From positions 1 through 64,000 of the forward strand of contig NZ_JAJAVF010000003.1 in NCBI RefSeq assembly GCF_020531845.1: 64,000 nucleotides of DNA, read 5' to 3'. This document shows positions 1 to 9,114 of this stretch, in pieces. The position numbers and the translations under genes are program-made. The number at the start of each line of letters is the position of its first letter. Within the stretch, counting starts at the first letter, position 1. The stretch comes from Methylobacillus methanolivorans (GTDB lineage Bacteria; Pseudomonadota; Gammaproteobacteria; Burkholderiales; Methylophilaceae). Under the pieces are notes generated by a model, which was not told where the DNA came from, searched no databases, and saw nothing but the letters and a program-made list of their open reading frames with translations.

Positions 1-123
<123 letters not shown>

Positions 124-163
124 TTATCAAGTTAATGTGTGCGTTTAATATCCAAGCACCAAA

Positions 164-238
<75 letters not shown>

Positions 239-262
239 AATTCTTAAATTCTGATTTTGAAC

Positions 263-338
263 TGGAGCGGGCGACGAGGTTCGAACTCGCGACATCTTGC
301 TTGGAAGGCAAGTGCTCTACCAACTGAGCTACACCCGC
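263..338 (-). tRNA. tRNA-Gly (anticodon TCC)
   Basis: The minus strand reads GCGGGTGTAGCTCAGTTGG with a matching acceptor stem, a GTTCGAACC T loop and encoded CCA. The anticodon loop CTTCCAA gives TCC. It is the third gene of the four-tRNA operon. Confidence 0.96.
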
Positions 339-380
339 ACATCTAACCAGAAATCTATACCCTGGCTCCAAATTCTATGC

Positions 381-465
381 TGGTGGAGGGGGAAGGATTC
401 GAACCTTCGTACTCTGAGAGAACGGATTTACAGTCCGTCGCCTTTAACCACTCGGCCACCCCTCC
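381..465 (-). tRNA. tRNA-Tyr (anticodon GTA)
   Basis: This is an 85-nt type II tRNA with a long variable arm. The minus strand starts GGAGGGGTGGCCGAGTGG, the anticodon loop is CTGTAAA (GTA), and CCA is encoded. Class II length with GTA is characteristic of bacterial tRNA-Tyr. Confidence 0.96.
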
Positions 466-525
466 AAACAGAACCCGGGATTATGCGTATATTTTGACTT
501 AGTGTCAAACGCATTTTGAAAGAAA

Positions 526-601
526 TGGTGCCGGATGTCGGAATCGAACTGACGACCTTCGCATTACAAGTGCGCTGCTCTACCAACTGAGCTAATCCGG
601 C
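526..601 (-). tRNA. tRNA-Thr (anticodon TGT)
   Basis: The minus strand reads GCCGGATTAGCTCAGTTGG, the anticodon loop CTTGTAA gives TGT, and CCA is encoded. It is the first tRNA of the Thr-Tyr-Gly-Thr-tuf unit and starts 14 nt beyond the sspB stop codon, so its promoter must lie within the 3' end of sspB unless it is read through from sspAB. Confidence 0.96.
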
Positions 602-615
602 ACAACTAAAACTTG

Positions 616-1035
616 TTATTTCACCACCCTTAACGAGGGTTTTTTGACTACCGGCACATCAGAAGAGGCAACCGCCTCACCGTCAGCACCTTGAGTATTT
701 TTTTCACTTGGATCCTCAGGCGAATCCACATCAAAAAACATACCCTGATTATTCTCGCGAGCAAATATTCCTCGCACCGCACTCATGGGCACATACAACT
801 CATTTGATGCACCGTTGAAACGGGCTGAGAATGTAACAGCATCCGCGCCAATATGCAAACCTTTTGTAGCACCGTAATTAATATTTAGTACAATCTGCCC
901 ATCTCTTACGTAAGCCATGGGCACTACAGTTTGCGAATTGACAGCAACCAACAAGTGCGGCGTCAAACCATTATCCGTACACCACTCATGAATAGCGCGC
1001 ACCATATATGGTTTGGTTGAGGTAATTTCACTCAT
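616..1035 (-). CDS. sspB: ClpXP protease specificity-enhancing factor SspB
   Basis: This 139-residue protein has the SspB fold signature: an N-terminal helix (PYMVRAIHEWCTDNG), then HLLVAV, VLNI and the GADAVTFSARFNG stretch. A long acidic tail ends in the short basic module LRVVK, which in the known family docks on ClpX. SspB tethers ssrA-tagged proteins to ClpXP. The gene follows sspA after 8 nt, the usual sspA-sspB operon order. The start is an ATG. The identification is firm from architecture and context. Confidence 0.93.
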   Translation of the reverse strand: MSEITSTKPYMVRAIHEWCTDNGLTPHLLVAVNSQTVVPMAYVRDGQIVLNINYGATKGLHIGADAVTFSARFNGASNELYVPMSAVRGIFARENNQGMFFDVDSPEDPSEKNTQGADGEAVASSDVPVVKKPSLRVVK

Positions 1036-1043
1036 TTCCCCAC

Positions 1044-1643
1044 CTATTTGCGCATTGCTTTTTCAGAAGGTGTCATTGCTTCAATGTAAGCCGGGCGAGA
1101 GAATATACGTTCTGCGTATTTTAGTAAAGGGGCAGCTTGCTTTGGAAGCTCGATACCATAATGCCCCAACCTCCAGAGCAACGGCGCAATGGCAACATCC
1201 AGCATAGAAAACTCATCACCCAAAATATATTCCTGACGACTAAACAGCGGCACGATCTGGGTCAGATTGTCCCGAATCGTCGCACGCGCCTTATCGGCTG
1301 CTTTAGTATTCCCCGACTCGATATCTGCAATATGGCTAAAGAGTTGCTCTTCAAAGTTATGCAAGAACAAACGGGCACGGGCACGCATTACGGGATCAGC
1401 TGGCATCAGTTGCGGATGAGGGAAACGCTCATCAATATATTCATTGATGATATTAGCTTGCTCAAGCACCAAATCACGCTCAACCAGCACAGGCACGGTG
1501 TTATGCGGATTGATGACCGCCAAGTCTTCCGGCTTGTTCGCCATATCCACATCAATCACCTGAAAGTCCATGCCTTTTTCGAACAACACGATGCGGCAAC
1601 GATGGCTATAAGGACAGGTAGTACCGGAATACAAGGTCATCAT
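1044..1643 (-). CDS. sspA: Stringent starvation protein A (glutathione S-transferase fold)
   Basis: The 199-residue protein has an N-terminal thioredoxin-like domain (YSGTTCPYSHRCRIVLFEKG; later the NPHNTVPVLV cis-proline loop) and a C-terminal helical GST domain. SspA binds RNA polymerase and helps cells through stationary phase and acid stress. Two ATGs stand in tandem at the start and either could be used. It heads the sspAB operon. In many betaproteobacteria it follows the cytochrome bc1 genes; here the upstream neighbour is a NIF3-like gene. Confidence 0.93.
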   Translation of the reverse strand: MMTLYSGTTCPYSHRCRIVLFEKGMDFQVIDVDMANKPEDLAVINPHNTVPVLVERDLVLEQANIINEYIDERFPHPQLMPADPVMRARARLFLHNFEEQLFSHIADIESGNTKAADKARATIRDNLTQIVPLFSRQEYILGDEFSMLDVAIAPLLWRLGHYGIELPKQAAPLLKYAERIFSRPAYIEAMTPSEKAMRK

Positions 1644-1668
1644 AATTCATATCTCACTTGAAGAATGC

Positions 1669-1694
1669 CCGACGGGCAACGTGAAACCCGTCGG
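1669..1694 (-). promoter_or_regulatory. Perfect 8-bp inverted repeat in the sspA leader
   Basis: CCGACGGG and CCCGTCGG are separated by 10 nt, about 25 nt upstream of the sspA start codon. No T-run follows on either strand, so it is not a classical terminator. It could be a 5' leader hairpin or an operator. No function is known. Confidence 0.45.
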
Positions 1695-1810
1695 ATAGTA
1701 GTAAAGGCCATGACCAAACGCAGCGCGTCCAGTCAAGCAAGGGCAGAATTCTACAGAAATCCCAACAAAAATGAAACAATTAGTTAAATTTAAACTTAAT
1801 AATCATTGGG

Positions 1811-2557
1811 TTATATGGGATTTTCTATATCAATAAACTCATATTCCAAGGCAAATTTCTCTGCCAGATGCCGTCCCAACATCTCCACACCATAACGCTC
1901 GGTAGCATGATGCCCCGCTGCAATGTAGGCTACGCCAGTTTCTTGAGCCAAATGAAACACCTGCTCAGATACTTCTCCACTGATATATACATCAACACCC
2001 AGCGCAATAGCAGCCTCAAAATAGCCTTGCGCCCCACCACTACACCACGCAATACGCCGTATTTTCCTCTGAGGCTCACCAAATATCTGTGGCGTGCGTT
2101 GCAACTTTACCGCCAGCACATCGGCAAACTCAGCCAATGTACTTTCCTTAATTAAGGATCCATACGCGATAAGGCCTTGTTCCCCTGTCCAACCTTCTAT
2201 TGCAATATTCATGATTTGCGCTAGCCTGGCGTTATTGCCCAGCACCCGATGAGCATCCAGCGGCAAGTGATATGCCAGCAAACCTATGTCATGCTGTAAC
2301 AAGAACTTCAATCGCGCATGTTTAACCCCCGTTACCACAGGCGGTTCGTTACGCCAGAAATATCCATGATGAACCAAGACCGCATCAGCACCCGCCGATT
2401 TTGCAGCCTCAAGCAAAGCCATACTGGCCGTCACTCCAGACACCAGCTTCCTAACTTCATCACGGCCTTGCACCTGTAATCCGTTCGGACAATAATCCTT
2501 GAAGCGCTCTACCTCAAGAAATTGTCCGGTATAATCAACCAGCTCTTTCAATTTCAT
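1811..2557 (-). CDS. NIF3-like dinuclear metal-centre protein (YbgI family)
   Basis: This 248-residue protein carries the NIF3 family hallmarks: YCPNGLQVQG near the N-terminus, ADAVLVHHGYFW (metal-binding histidines), LLAYHLPLDAH, and C-terminal AAGHHATERYGVE. Family members form toroidal hexamers with two metals per subunit. Some act on GTP as cyclohydrolase type 1, but the role here is unknown. The start chosen is the ATG with GGAG six bases upstream; two in-frame ATGs lie just before it. It is divergent from the DegS-like gene with only 40 bp between them. Confidence 0.88.
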   Translation of the reverse strand: MKLKELVDYTGQFLEVERFKDYCPNGLQVQGRDEVRKLVSGVTASMALLEAAKSAGADAVLVHHGYFWRNEPPVVTGVKHARLKFLLQHDIGLLAYHLPLDAHRVLGNNARLAQIMNIAIEGWTGEQGLIAYGSLIKESTLAEFADVLAVKLQRTPQIFGEPQRKIRRIAWCSGGAQGYFEAAIALGVDVYISGEVSEQVFHLAQETGVAYIAAGHHATERYGVEMLGRHLAEKFALEYEFIDIENPI

Positions 2558-2597
2558 TGACATCTCCAACATTTAGATTCGCAACGTCGACATCAAC

Positions 2598-3764
2598 ATG
2601 CGCAAACTCTGGCTTATTTTTGCACAGACCGTCACTATCAGTCTCGCTGCTCTTTTCGTAGTGCAATTGTTCTACCCGCAACTTCTGCCCCTGAATGAAA
2701 AATCGGCGACCTCAATCAAAGAAGCGCCTTCTCAAGCTGAAGACAACCACACACAACCAGGCTCCTATCGCCATGCGGCACAAGCGGCAATGCCTAGCGT
2801 AGTCAACATTTTCACTTCAAAAAAAGCGAATCAATCCTCCGCTAACCCATTCATGGATGATCCTTTGTTTCGCCACTTTTTCGGTGATCAAATGGACGAA
2901 CAACAAAGCCAACGCGAAAATAGTCTAGGTTCCGGCGTTATTGTTAACAGTCAAGGGCTAATTCTGACCAATCACCACGTGATTGAATCTGCAGATGAAA
3001 TCGAAGTTGCATTACCGGATGGCAGGACCTTTCCCGCTCGCATCGTCGGCACAGACCCTGAAACCGACCTTGCTGTCCTGAAAATCAATGTCCGCAACCT
3101 GCCTGCTATTACTTTTGCCCAACCAAGCAATCTCAGTGTAGGAGATGTTGTATTGGCGATTGGCAATCCTTTCGGTGTTGGACAAACCGTTACTCAGGGC
3201 ATTATTAGCGCCCTTGGTCGCAGTCATCTCGGGATTAACACCTTTGAGAACTTTATTCAGACCGATGCCCCGATCAATCCAGGCAACTCCGGTGGCGCAC
3301 TCATTGATACCGAAGGCAATTTGGTCGGTATCAATAGTGCCATCTACTCCCGTAGCGGCGGTTCCATGGGTATAGGATTTGCTATCCCTGTAAGCCTGGT
3401 AAAGCAAGTCATGGAGCAAATTATCCGTCAGGGTAGTGTCACTCGTGGCTGGATTGGCATAGAAGCACAAGACATCACACCGGAACTGGCCGAGTCCTTT
3501 CACTTGAAGCAAGTGCGAGGATCTCTGGTAGCTGGCCTTGTCCGCGGCGGCCCCGCGGACAAGGCGGGATTACGGCCTGGGGATATCCTACTTGAAATTG
3601 ATGGCAGGGAGGTCATCGACAGCTCGACCATGCTGAATGTGATCTCCAACCTCAAACCGGATAAGAAGGTAATGATCAAGCTCGCCCGCAATGAAAACGA
3701 ACTGGTACTACCCATCATGATCGGCAAACGCCCCACACCTCAACTAGCACGCAACCGGGAATAG
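2598..3764 (+). CDS. DegS/HtrA-type membrane-anchored serine protease with one PDZ domain
   Basis: The 388-residue protein has an N-terminal membrane anchor (about residues 5-25), a trypsin-like domain with catalytic triad His127 (NHHVIE), Asp157 (ETDLAV) and Ser231 (NPGNSGGAL), and a single C-terminal PDZ domain (about 285-375). One PDZ plus an anchor resembles DegS, AlgW or MucD-type proteases that cut anti-sigma factors in the periplasm. No rseA-like gene adjoins it. It converges on tatC and shares a terminator with its 3' end. Confidence 0.9.
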   Translation: MRKLWLIFAQTVTISLAALFVVQLFYPQLLPLNEKSATSIKEAPSQAEDNHTQPGSYRHAAQAAMPSVVNIFTSKKANQSSANPFMDDPLFRHFFGDQMDEQQSQRENSLGSGVIVNSQGLILTNHHVIESADEIEVALPDGRTFPARIVGTDPETDLAVLKINVRNLPAITFAQPSNLSVGDVVLAIGNPFGVGQTVTQGIISALGRSHLGINTFENFIQTDAPINPGNSGGALIDTEGNLVGINSAIYSRSGGSMGIGFAIPVSLVKQVMEQIIRQGSVTRGWIGIEAQDITPELAESFHLKQVRGSLVAGLVRGGPADKAGLRPGDILLEIDGREVIDSSTMLNVISNLKPDKKVMIKLARNENELVLPIMIGKRPTPQLARNRE

Positions 3765-3794
3765 CAGAGTCCAGCCTCAAGTAGCCCACCCAAA

Positions 3795-3820
3795 GGCAAC
3801 AACTCAATGCAGTTGTTGCC
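3795..3820 (+). terminator. Rho-independent terminator of the DegS-like gene, overlapping the tatC end
   Basis: GGCAACAACT and AGTTGTTGCC form a perfect 10-bp stem with loop CAATGC, followed by GACTTTTCTTC on the plus strand. The right arm lies inside the last codons of tatC. Confidence 0.7.
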
Positions 3821-4538
3821 GACTTTTCTTCTGTATCAGGCCTGCAACTAGAATACCCACCTCATATAGCAACCATAAAGGCACGGCCAGCATTACCTGG
3901 GAAATCACGTCAGGCGGAGTAAAAATCGCCCCAAGGACAAATGCACCAACAATGACGTAAGAGCGTGCCTCGCGCAGCGAAGCGACACTAACAATGCCAG
4001 CGCTCACTAACAATACTACAGCCACGGGCACCTCAAACGCCAAACCAAAAGCAATAAATAAGGTAATGGCAAAATCCAGGTATTTCCCTATGTCCGTCAT
4101 GACAGCCACTCCTTCTGGAGCTGTATGAGTAATAAAACCGAACACGACAGGAAAAACCAGTAAGTACGCAAACGCCATGCCAAACAAGAATAGCAGGGTA
4201 CTCGCAAACACCAGTGGCCCGATCAAGCGTCGCTCATGTGTATAAAGACCGGGGGCGACAAATGCCCATATCTGGTACAACGTATGCGGCAACGAAATCA
4301 TGAACGCTGCTAGCAGGACGACTTTCATCGGCACAAAGAATGGTGTTGTCACATCCGTGGCAATCATCCGTCCACCCACAGGCAGGCTTTGCAGCAGAGG
4401 CTGCGCCAAGAAATGATAAATATCGTTAGCAAATGGGAACAGCACCATTGTAATCAGGACGATCCCGATAATGATGCGCAACAGACGATCACGCAACTCA
4501 ATCAGGTGCGAGACGAAAGTATCAGAGGGATTATTCAA
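3804..4538 (-). CDS. tatC: Sec-independent translocase subunit TatC
   Basis: The 244-residue protein contains six hydrophobic segments and family landmarks SHLIELRDRLLR at the N-terminus, PLLQSLPVGG, FVAPGLYTHERR and FTPPDVISQ. TatC recognises twin-arginine signal peptides and forms the Tat export receptor with TatB. Its start overlaps the tatB stop by 4 nt. At least one likely Tat substrate is encoded in this window, the SoxY-like protein at 60.5-61.0 kb. Confidence 0.96.
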   Translation of the reverse strand: MNNPSDTFVSHLIELRDRLLRIIIGIVLITMVLFPFANDIYHFLAQPLLQSLPVGGRMIATDVTTPFFVPMKVVLLAAFMISLPHTLYQIWAFVAPGLYTHERRLIGPLVFASTLLFLFGMAFAYLLVFPVVFGFITHTAPEGVAVMTDIGKYLDFAITLFIAFGLAFEVPVAVVLLVSAGIVSVASLREARSYVIVGAFVLGAIFTPPDVISQVMLAVPLWLLYEVGILVAGLIQKKSRQQLH

Positions 4539-4882
4539 TCTGGTATGCCGCGTTTTTTTGTACCATCTTCCACAGGATGGTCATGGACTTGAGACTCTAG
4601 ATTACCTTGGGCAGAAGAAGCCATTTGCTGCACCTCCTGCTCTATATCAGTTCCCACCTGCTTCAAGGCAGACTCGGCATCGCGCATATCAGACTGCAAT
4701 CGCTGCAACTCTTCAAACCGCAACTCCCGACTGATATCAGACTTGACGTTATTGACATAACGCTGCACCCGCCCCAACAGCAGGCCTACCGTGCGGGCAA
4801 CCTTAGGAAGTTTTTCCGGACCAATGACCACAAGTGCCACGATCCCGATCACCACCAGTTCTGAAAAAGCAATATCGAACAC
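4535..4882 (-). CDS. tatB: Sec-independent translocase subunit TatB
   Basis: This 115-residue protein begins MFDIAFSELVVIGIVALVVIGPEKLP, the typical TatB transmembrane helix and hinge, followed by an amphipathic helix and a charged tail. It forms the substrate-binding complex with TatC. It lies 15 nt after tatA and overlaps tatC by 4 nt. Confidence 0.95.
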   Translation of the reverse strand: MFDIAFSELVVIGIVALVVIGPEKLPKVARTVGLLLGRVQRYVNNVKSDISRELRFEELQRLQSDMRDAESALKQVGTDIEQEVQQMASSAQGNLESQVHDHPVEDGTKKRGIPD

Positions 4883-4897
4883 AGGCGACTCGAAATG

Positions 4898-5116
4898 CTA
4901 CTGCTTTTCCTTGTGCCTGATATCGTTGTCTATTGTCTGCCCCTTGGCATCATCGTCAAGCGCAGCATTGCCGGATTTACCTTCGTTGACTGCTTCCTTG
5001 AAGCCTTTGACCGCACCACCGACATCGCTGCCCAGATTACGTAAACGCTTGGTGCCAAAAATCAGAACTACGATCGCAAGCACGATCAACCAATGCCAAA
5101 TGCTGAATGAACCCAT
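4898..5116 (-). CDS. tatA: Sec-independent translocase subunit TatA
   Basis: The 72-residue protein starts [20 protein letters not shown], with the family [10 protein letters not shown] motif after the single membrane helix and an acidic C-terminus. TatA oligomers make the export pore. The frame is open for 28 more codons upstream, but the ATG at 5114-5116 has GGAGA at good spacing and matches the family start. Confidence 0.95.
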   Translation of the reverse strand: MGSFSIWHWLIVLAIVVLIFGTKRLRNLGSDVGGAVKGFKEAVNEGKSGNAALDDDAKGQTIDNDIRHKEKQ

Positions 5117-5132
5117 CGCCAGTCTCCTAATC

Positions 5133-5471
5133 TCAAACTTTTGGCACGGTGTCGCCACCACCAAATACGTGAATATGTAAATGAAAAACTTCTTGGCCAC
5201 CTTCGCGACCAGTATTGATCATAGTGCGAAAGCCCTTCAAGCCTAACTGCGCAGCAAGCTTGGGGGCCAGTAACATTATCTGGCCAAGTAACGACTGATG
5301 CGAAGCATCGCAGCCAGCTAGGCTCTCCACGTGGATTTTCGGCACAATCAGAAAATGTACGGGAGCAATAGGACGAATGTCGTGAAAAGCAATGACTTCA
5401 TCATCCTCGTAGAATTTATTGGAAGGAATATCATTCGTCACTATCTTACAAAAAATACAATCAGCACTCAT
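5133..5471 (-). CDS. HIT-family nucleotide hydrolase (HinT-like)
   Basis: The 112-residue protein carries the histidine triad HLHIHVFGG (His97, His99, His101) and the N-terminal CIFCKI motif. HinT-type proteins hydrolyse adenosine phosphoramidates and aminoacyl-adenylates. It sits between hisE and tatA, an arrangement common in betaproteobacteria, 34 nt after hisE and 16 nt before tatA, so it probably belongs to the same transcript. Confidence 0.93.
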   Translation of the reverse strand: MSADCIFCKIVTNDIPSNKFYEDDEVIAFHDIRPIAPVHFLIVPKIHVESLAGCDASHQSLLGQIMLLAPKLAAQLGLKGFRTMINTGREGGQEVFHLHIHVFGGGDTVPKV

Positions 5472-5505
5472 CTGATATTCAACTCCAATTCAAAACGCTT
5501 AATTC

Positions 5506-5826
5506 TCACTCTACCGGACGAGAGGCCTTCTCTTCAAGCCCAGACAAGCCTTCGCGCCTAGCCAGTTCTTTCAGTACATCCTGAGGGCCTAAGCCTGCAT
5601 GGGCCAACATAACGAGGCTATGAAACCAGAGATCTGCGGTTTCATAAATGATTTGCTCGGCATCGCCATCTTTGGCGGCAATAATCGTCTCAGCTGCCTC
5701 TTCGCCTACCTTTTTCAGGATAGCATCCAGGCCTTTTGCATACAGCTTGGCGACATAAGATGACTGGGGATCTGCGCTTTTGCGCTGTTCCAGCAACTCA
5801 GCCAGTCTATCTAGCACATCACTCAT
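5506..5826 (-). CDS. hisE: Phosphoribosyl-ATP pyrophosphatase
   Basis: This 106-residue all-alpha protein has the HisE motifs [17 protein letters not shown] and [14 protein letters not shown], which supply the acidic metal-binding residues. It removes pyrophosphate from phosphoribosyl-ATP in step 2 of histidine synthesis. The frame is open upstream, but ATG 5824-5826 gives the family start [12 protein letters not shown] and overlaps the hisI stop by 8 nt. HisE and HisI are separate proteins here, unlike the enteric fusion. Confidence 0.95.
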   Translation of the reverse strand: MSDVLDRLAELLEQRKSADPQSSYVAKLYAKGLDAILKKVGEEAAETIIAAKDGDAEQIIYETADLWFHSLVMLAHAGLGPQDVLKELARREGLSGLEEKASRPVE

Positions 5827-6211
5827 GGTGATAAATATCCTCTGGATTCTTGATAACCGCTTGGTCAACAATCCAATGTTCCTGTTCCAACTTCTGGAAA
5901 AAACAATCATGGCGCCCAGTATGACAAGCGATACCACCCACCTGCTCCACTTGAATCAAGATGACATCTTCATCGCAATCCAATCTGATTTCATGCACTT
6001 TCTGCACATGACCAGACTCCTCGCCTTTATGCCAGAGCCTTCCTCGCGAACGTGACCAATAAACAGCTTGCCGGCTTTCAGCAGTGAGGCGCAAAGCTTC
6101 GCGATTCATCCAGGCAAACATTAATACCTTGTTGGTCCCTACTTCCTGAGCAATCACGGGCACCAGACCATCCTCGGTCCATTGAACATGCTCCAGCCAT
6201 TGCATACTCAT
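5819..6211 (-). CDS. hisI: Phosphoribosyl-AMP cyclohydrolase
   Basis: The 130-residue protein shows [28 protein letters not shown], the metal-binding DCDEDVILI and the [11 protein letters not shown] cysteine/histidine site. It opens the purine ring in step 3 of histidine synthesis. It overlaps both hisF (4 nt) and hisE (8 nt), indicating tight translational coupling. Confidence 0.96.
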   Translation of the reverse strand: MSMQWLEHVQWTEDGLVPVIAQEVGTNKVLMFAWMNREALRLTAESRQAVYWSRSRGRLWHKGEESGHVQKVHEIRLDCDEDVILIQVEQVGGIACHTGRHDCFFQKLEQEHWIVDQAVIKNPEDIYHHE

Positions 6212-6966
6212 AAGCGCACCTCAATCCCATGCTCTCGCATATATTCTTTGGCTTGACGCACGGTATATTCGCCATAATGGAAAATACTGGCAGCCAGCAC
6301 CGCATCTGCCCCGCCCTCTTTCACGCCTTCGACTAGGTGCACCAAGTTCCCCACACCACCGGAAGCAATGATGGGCACATCCACAGCCTCACTGATTGCC
6401 CGATTCAGAGGTAGATTGAAACCCATTTTAGTACCGTCACGATCCATGCTAGTCACTAGCAACTCGCCAGCGCCCAGCTCTACCATCTTGCGTGCCCAAT
6501 CTACCGCATTTAGACCCGTAGGGTTGCGTCCGCCGTGGGTAAATATTTCCCAATGGTCACCCACCTGCTTGGCATCAATGGCCACGACTATGCACTGCGA
6601 TCCAAATCGGCTAGCAGCATCTGCCACCAATTGAGGATTTGTCACTGCGGCAGTATTAATGCTGACTTTATCAGCACCAGCATTGAGCAATCGGCGCACA
6701 TCTTCCACCGCACGCACACCACCGCCCACCGTCAATGGAATAAATACTTGCGAAGCGACTTGTTCGATGATGCCAAGAATCAGTCCACGATTGTCAGAAC
6801 TGGCGGTAATATCCAGAAAAGTCAGTTCATCCGCGCCCTGCTCATCATATCGGCGCGCAATCTCCACGGGATCGCCCGCATCACGCAGCTCCAGGAAATT
6901 CACCCCCTTGACCACACGGCCATTGGTGACATCCAGGCAAGGAATGATGCGCTTGGCTAAGCTCAT
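6208..6966 (-). CDS. hisF: Imidazole glycerol phosphate synthase, cyclase subunit
   Basis: This is a 252-residue (beta/alpha)8 barrel starting [21 protein letters not shown] with the catalytic Asp in CLDV, later [17 protein letters not shown] and SGGVGNL phosphate-binding loops. With HisH it makes imidazole glycerol phosphate and AICAR. It overlaps hisA and hisI by 4 nt each. Confidence 0.97.
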   Translation of the reverse strand: MSLAKRIIPCLDVTNGRVVKGVNFLELRDAGDPVEIARRYDEQGADELTFLDITASSDNRGLILGIIEQVASQVFIPLTVGGGVRAVEDVRRLLNAGADKVSINTAAVTNPQLVADAASRFGSQCIVVAIDAKQVGDHWEIFTHGGRNPTGLNAVDWARKMVELGAGELLVTSMDRDGTKMGFNLPLNRAISEAVDVPIIASGGVGNLVHLVEGVKEGGADAVLAASIFHYGEYTVRQAKEYMREHGIEVRL

Positions 6967-7706
6967 GCCTGACTCAATTCATCCGCGAGCGCCTGGGCCT
7001 CGGTAAAATTCAATGTACCTTCGTAAATAGCACGACCTGTAATCGCGCCCATTACACCTTCACTCTCAACCTCAACCAGGCGTCGCACATCATCAAGATT
7101 AGTTACACCACCACTGGCGATCACTGGAATAGTCAGCGCTTGGGCCAATGCCACGGTCGCCTCAATATTGACACCAGTCAGCATACCGTCACGGCCAATG
7201 TCGGTATAAACCACGGCTTCTACACCGTAATCCTCGAACTTCTTGGCAAGGTCGATGACGTCGTGACCGGTCAGCTTGGACCAGCCATCGACCGCAACCT
7301 TGCCATCCTTGGCATCCAACCCGACCATGATCTGACCAGGGAAGGCATAACAGGCTTCATGCAAGAAACCTGGGCTCTTGACTGCAGCCGTGCCCACGAT
7401 CACATAGCTAATACCGTTATCCAAGTAACGCTCTATGGTCTCGAGGTCGCGAATACCGCCACCCAGCTGGATAGGGATGTCGTTACCCACGGCTTGCACA
7501 ATCGCCTTGATAGCATCCTCATTCACAGGCTTGCCGGCAAACGCGCCATTCAGGTCGACCAAGTGCAATCGCTTGCCGCCTTGATCAACCCAATGTCTGG
7601 CCATGGCACCGGGATCCTCGGAAAACACCGTGGCATCTTCCATTAAGCCTTGTTTTAAACGAACACAATGACCATCTTTCAGGTCGATAGCAGGAATAAT
7701 CAGCAT
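6963..7706 (-). CDS. hisA: ProFAR isomerase
   Basis: The 247-residue (beta/alpha)8 barrel, homologous to HisF, starts [20 protein letters not shown] with catalytic Asp in AIDLK, and contains [18 protein letters not shown] and [10 protein letters not shown]. It isomerises ProFAR to PRFAR in step 4 of histidine synthesis. It lies between hisH (19 nt gap) and hisF (4-nt overlap). Confidence 0.97.
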   Translation of the reverse strand: MLIIPAIDLKDGHCVRLKQGLMEDATVFSEDPGAMARHWVDQGGKRLHLVDLNGAFAGKPVNEDAIKAIVQAVGNDIPIQLGGGIRDLETIERYLDNGISYVIVGTAAVKSPGFLHEACYAFPGQIMVGLDAKDGKVAVDGWSKLTGHDVIDLAKKFEDYGVEAVVYTDIGRDGMLTGVNIEATVALAQALTIPVIASGGVTNLDDVRRLVEVESEGVMGAITGRAIYEGTLNFTEAQALADELSQA

Positions 7707-7725
7707 GATATTGACGAATTAACGA

Positions 7726-8370
7726 TTAAAACACCCCGTCCCACTGGACGAAGTTTGAAAGAAGTTGAAGACCAGCATGATGGCTCTTTTCCGGATGAAA
7801 CTGCACCGCGAACAGGTTGCCATGGGCAATAGCACTAGTAAAGCGCTTGGGATATTCGCTATAACCCGCAGCCAAACTGGTATTTTCAGGAGCCACATAA
7901 TAGCTATGCACATAATAAAAGCGCTCGCCATCCTCAATGCCATGCCATAACGGATGAGCTACGCTTTGACGCACTTGGTTCCAGCCCATGTGTGGCACTT
8001 TGAGTTTGGCGCCATGCTCATCATGCATGTCGGCAGCAGCAAAGCGCTTGACCTGGCCCTTGAACAGGCCCAACCCTGAGGCATCTCCCTCTTCGCTATG
8101 CTCAAACAATAGCTGCAAGCCAATGCAGATGCCCAGAAATGGCTTATCTGCTGCGGCAGCCATCACCGCTTCGCGTAAGCCACGTGCATCCAACTCACGC
8201 ATGCAGTCTGGCATGGCACCCTGACCTGGAAACACCACACGTGTGGCAGCAGCAATCGCTACCGGGTCACTGGTCACAACAACGGTCTGGTTGGGCGCAA
8301 CATGCTCCAACGCCTTGGACACGGAGCGCAGATTGCCCATGCCATAATCAACAACGGCTATATCTGTCAT
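7726..8370 (-). CDS. hisH: Imidazole glycerol phosphate synthase, glutamine amidotransferase subunit
   Basis: This 214-residue class I amidotransferase has the nucleophile elbow LGICIGLQLLF, with Cys in GICIG, and the catalytic His/Glu in FAVQFHPEKS. The N-terminus IAVVDYGMGNLRSV is diagnostic of HisH. It supplies ammonia to HisF. It lies 27 nt after hisB. Confidence 0.97.
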   Translation of the reverse strand: MTDIAVVDYGMGNLRSVSKALEHVAPNQTVVVTSDPVAIAAATRVVFPGQGAMPDCMRELDARGLREAVMAAAADKPFLGICIGLQLLFEHSEEGDASGLGLFKGQVKRFAAADMHDEHGAKLKVPHMGWNQVRQSVAHPLWHGIEDGERFYYVHSYYVAPENTSLAAGYSEYPKRFTSAIAHGNLFAVQFHPEKSHHAGLQLLSNFVQWDGVF

Positions 8371-8397
8371 GGTAAGTCGGTAGAAAACCGGAAATGT

Positions 8398-8994
8398 CTA
8401 TAAACTGCCTTTGGTTGAAGGCATTATACCCACCATACGGGGGTCAAGTTCAACCGCAGCGCGCAAAGCACGGCCAAAAGCCTTGAAAATGGTTTCTGCT
8501 TGATGATGCGCATTCTTGCCGCGCAGATTGTCGATATGCAGCGTAATCGCAGCATGATTGACAAAGCCCTGGAAAAATTCACGCACCAAATCAACATCGA
8601 ATTCGCCAATGCGAGCACGGGTAAAGTCCACATTGAACTCCAACCCTGGACGTCCGGAAATATCCAGCACAACCCGCGACAAAGCTTCATCCAATGGCAC
8701 ATACGCATGCGCATAACGGCGTATGCCCTTTTTGTCGCCCAATGCACGACTAAAGGCCTGACCCAAAGCAATGCCCACATCCTCAACGGTGTGGTGAGCG
8801 TCAATATGCAGATCGCCCTGACACTCAACGTTGATATCCATCATGCCATGTCGGGCGATTTGGTCCAGCATATGATCAAAAAAACCAACCCCGCTATTCA
8901 GCTTGGATACACCGGTGCCATCCAGATTGATGGCGACAGCAATCTTGGTTTCTAGAGTATTGCGGCTCACTTCAGCGTTACGCATGGCAGTCAT
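8398..8994 (-). CDS. hisB: Imidazoleglycerol-phosphate dehydratase
   Basis: The monofunctional 198-residue enzyme contains the metal-binding pairs [12 protein letters not shown] and [11 protein letters not shown], a second set [16 protein letters not shown], and the C-terminal PSTKGSL. It dehydrates imidazole glycerol phosphate. The phosphatase domain of the enteric bifunctional HisB is absent. It lies downstream of hps and its terminator, so it probably depends on read-through or on its own promoter in 8995-9030. Confidence 0.97.
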   Translation of the reverse strand: MTAMRNAEVSRNTLETKIAVAINLDGTGVSKLNSGVGFFDHMLDQIARHGMMDINVECQGDLHIDAHHTVEDVGIALGQAFSRALGDKKGIRRYAHAYVPLDEALSRVVLDISGRPGLEFNVDFTRARIGEFDVDLVREFFQGFVNHAAITLHIDNLRGKNAHHQAETIFKAFGRALRAAVELDPRMVGIMPSTKGSL

Positions 8995-9026
8995 TCACAT
9001 CACAAATCATTGAGTCATAAAATCAA

Positions 9027-9064
9027 AACCGTTGCAAAACAGTCAACACAGTCTTGCAACGGTT
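9027..9064 (-). terminator. Rho-independent terminator after hps
   Basis: On the minus strand AACCGTTGCAA and TTGCAACGGTT form a perfect 11-bp stem around a 16-nt loop, followed by TTGATTTTATG. It lies about 50 nt after the hps stop and ahead of hisB, so it should separate hps from the downstream his genes at least partly. Confidence 0.7.
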
Positions 9065-9081
9065 CCAGACAAGCTAAATAT

Positions 9082-9102
9082 TGGCATATCTTGGATATGC
9101 CA
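9082..9102 (-). promoter_or_regulatory. Second perfect hairpin directly after hps
   Basis: TGGCATATC and GATATGCCA form a perfect 9-bp stem with a 3-nt loop, starting 12 nt after the hps stop codon. AAGCT and AGCTT flanks (9071-9075 and 9108-9112) can extend the structure. It has no T-run; a role in protecting the 3' end of an abundant mRNA is inferred. Confidence 0.5.
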
Positions 9103-9114
9103 CAGACAGCTTGA

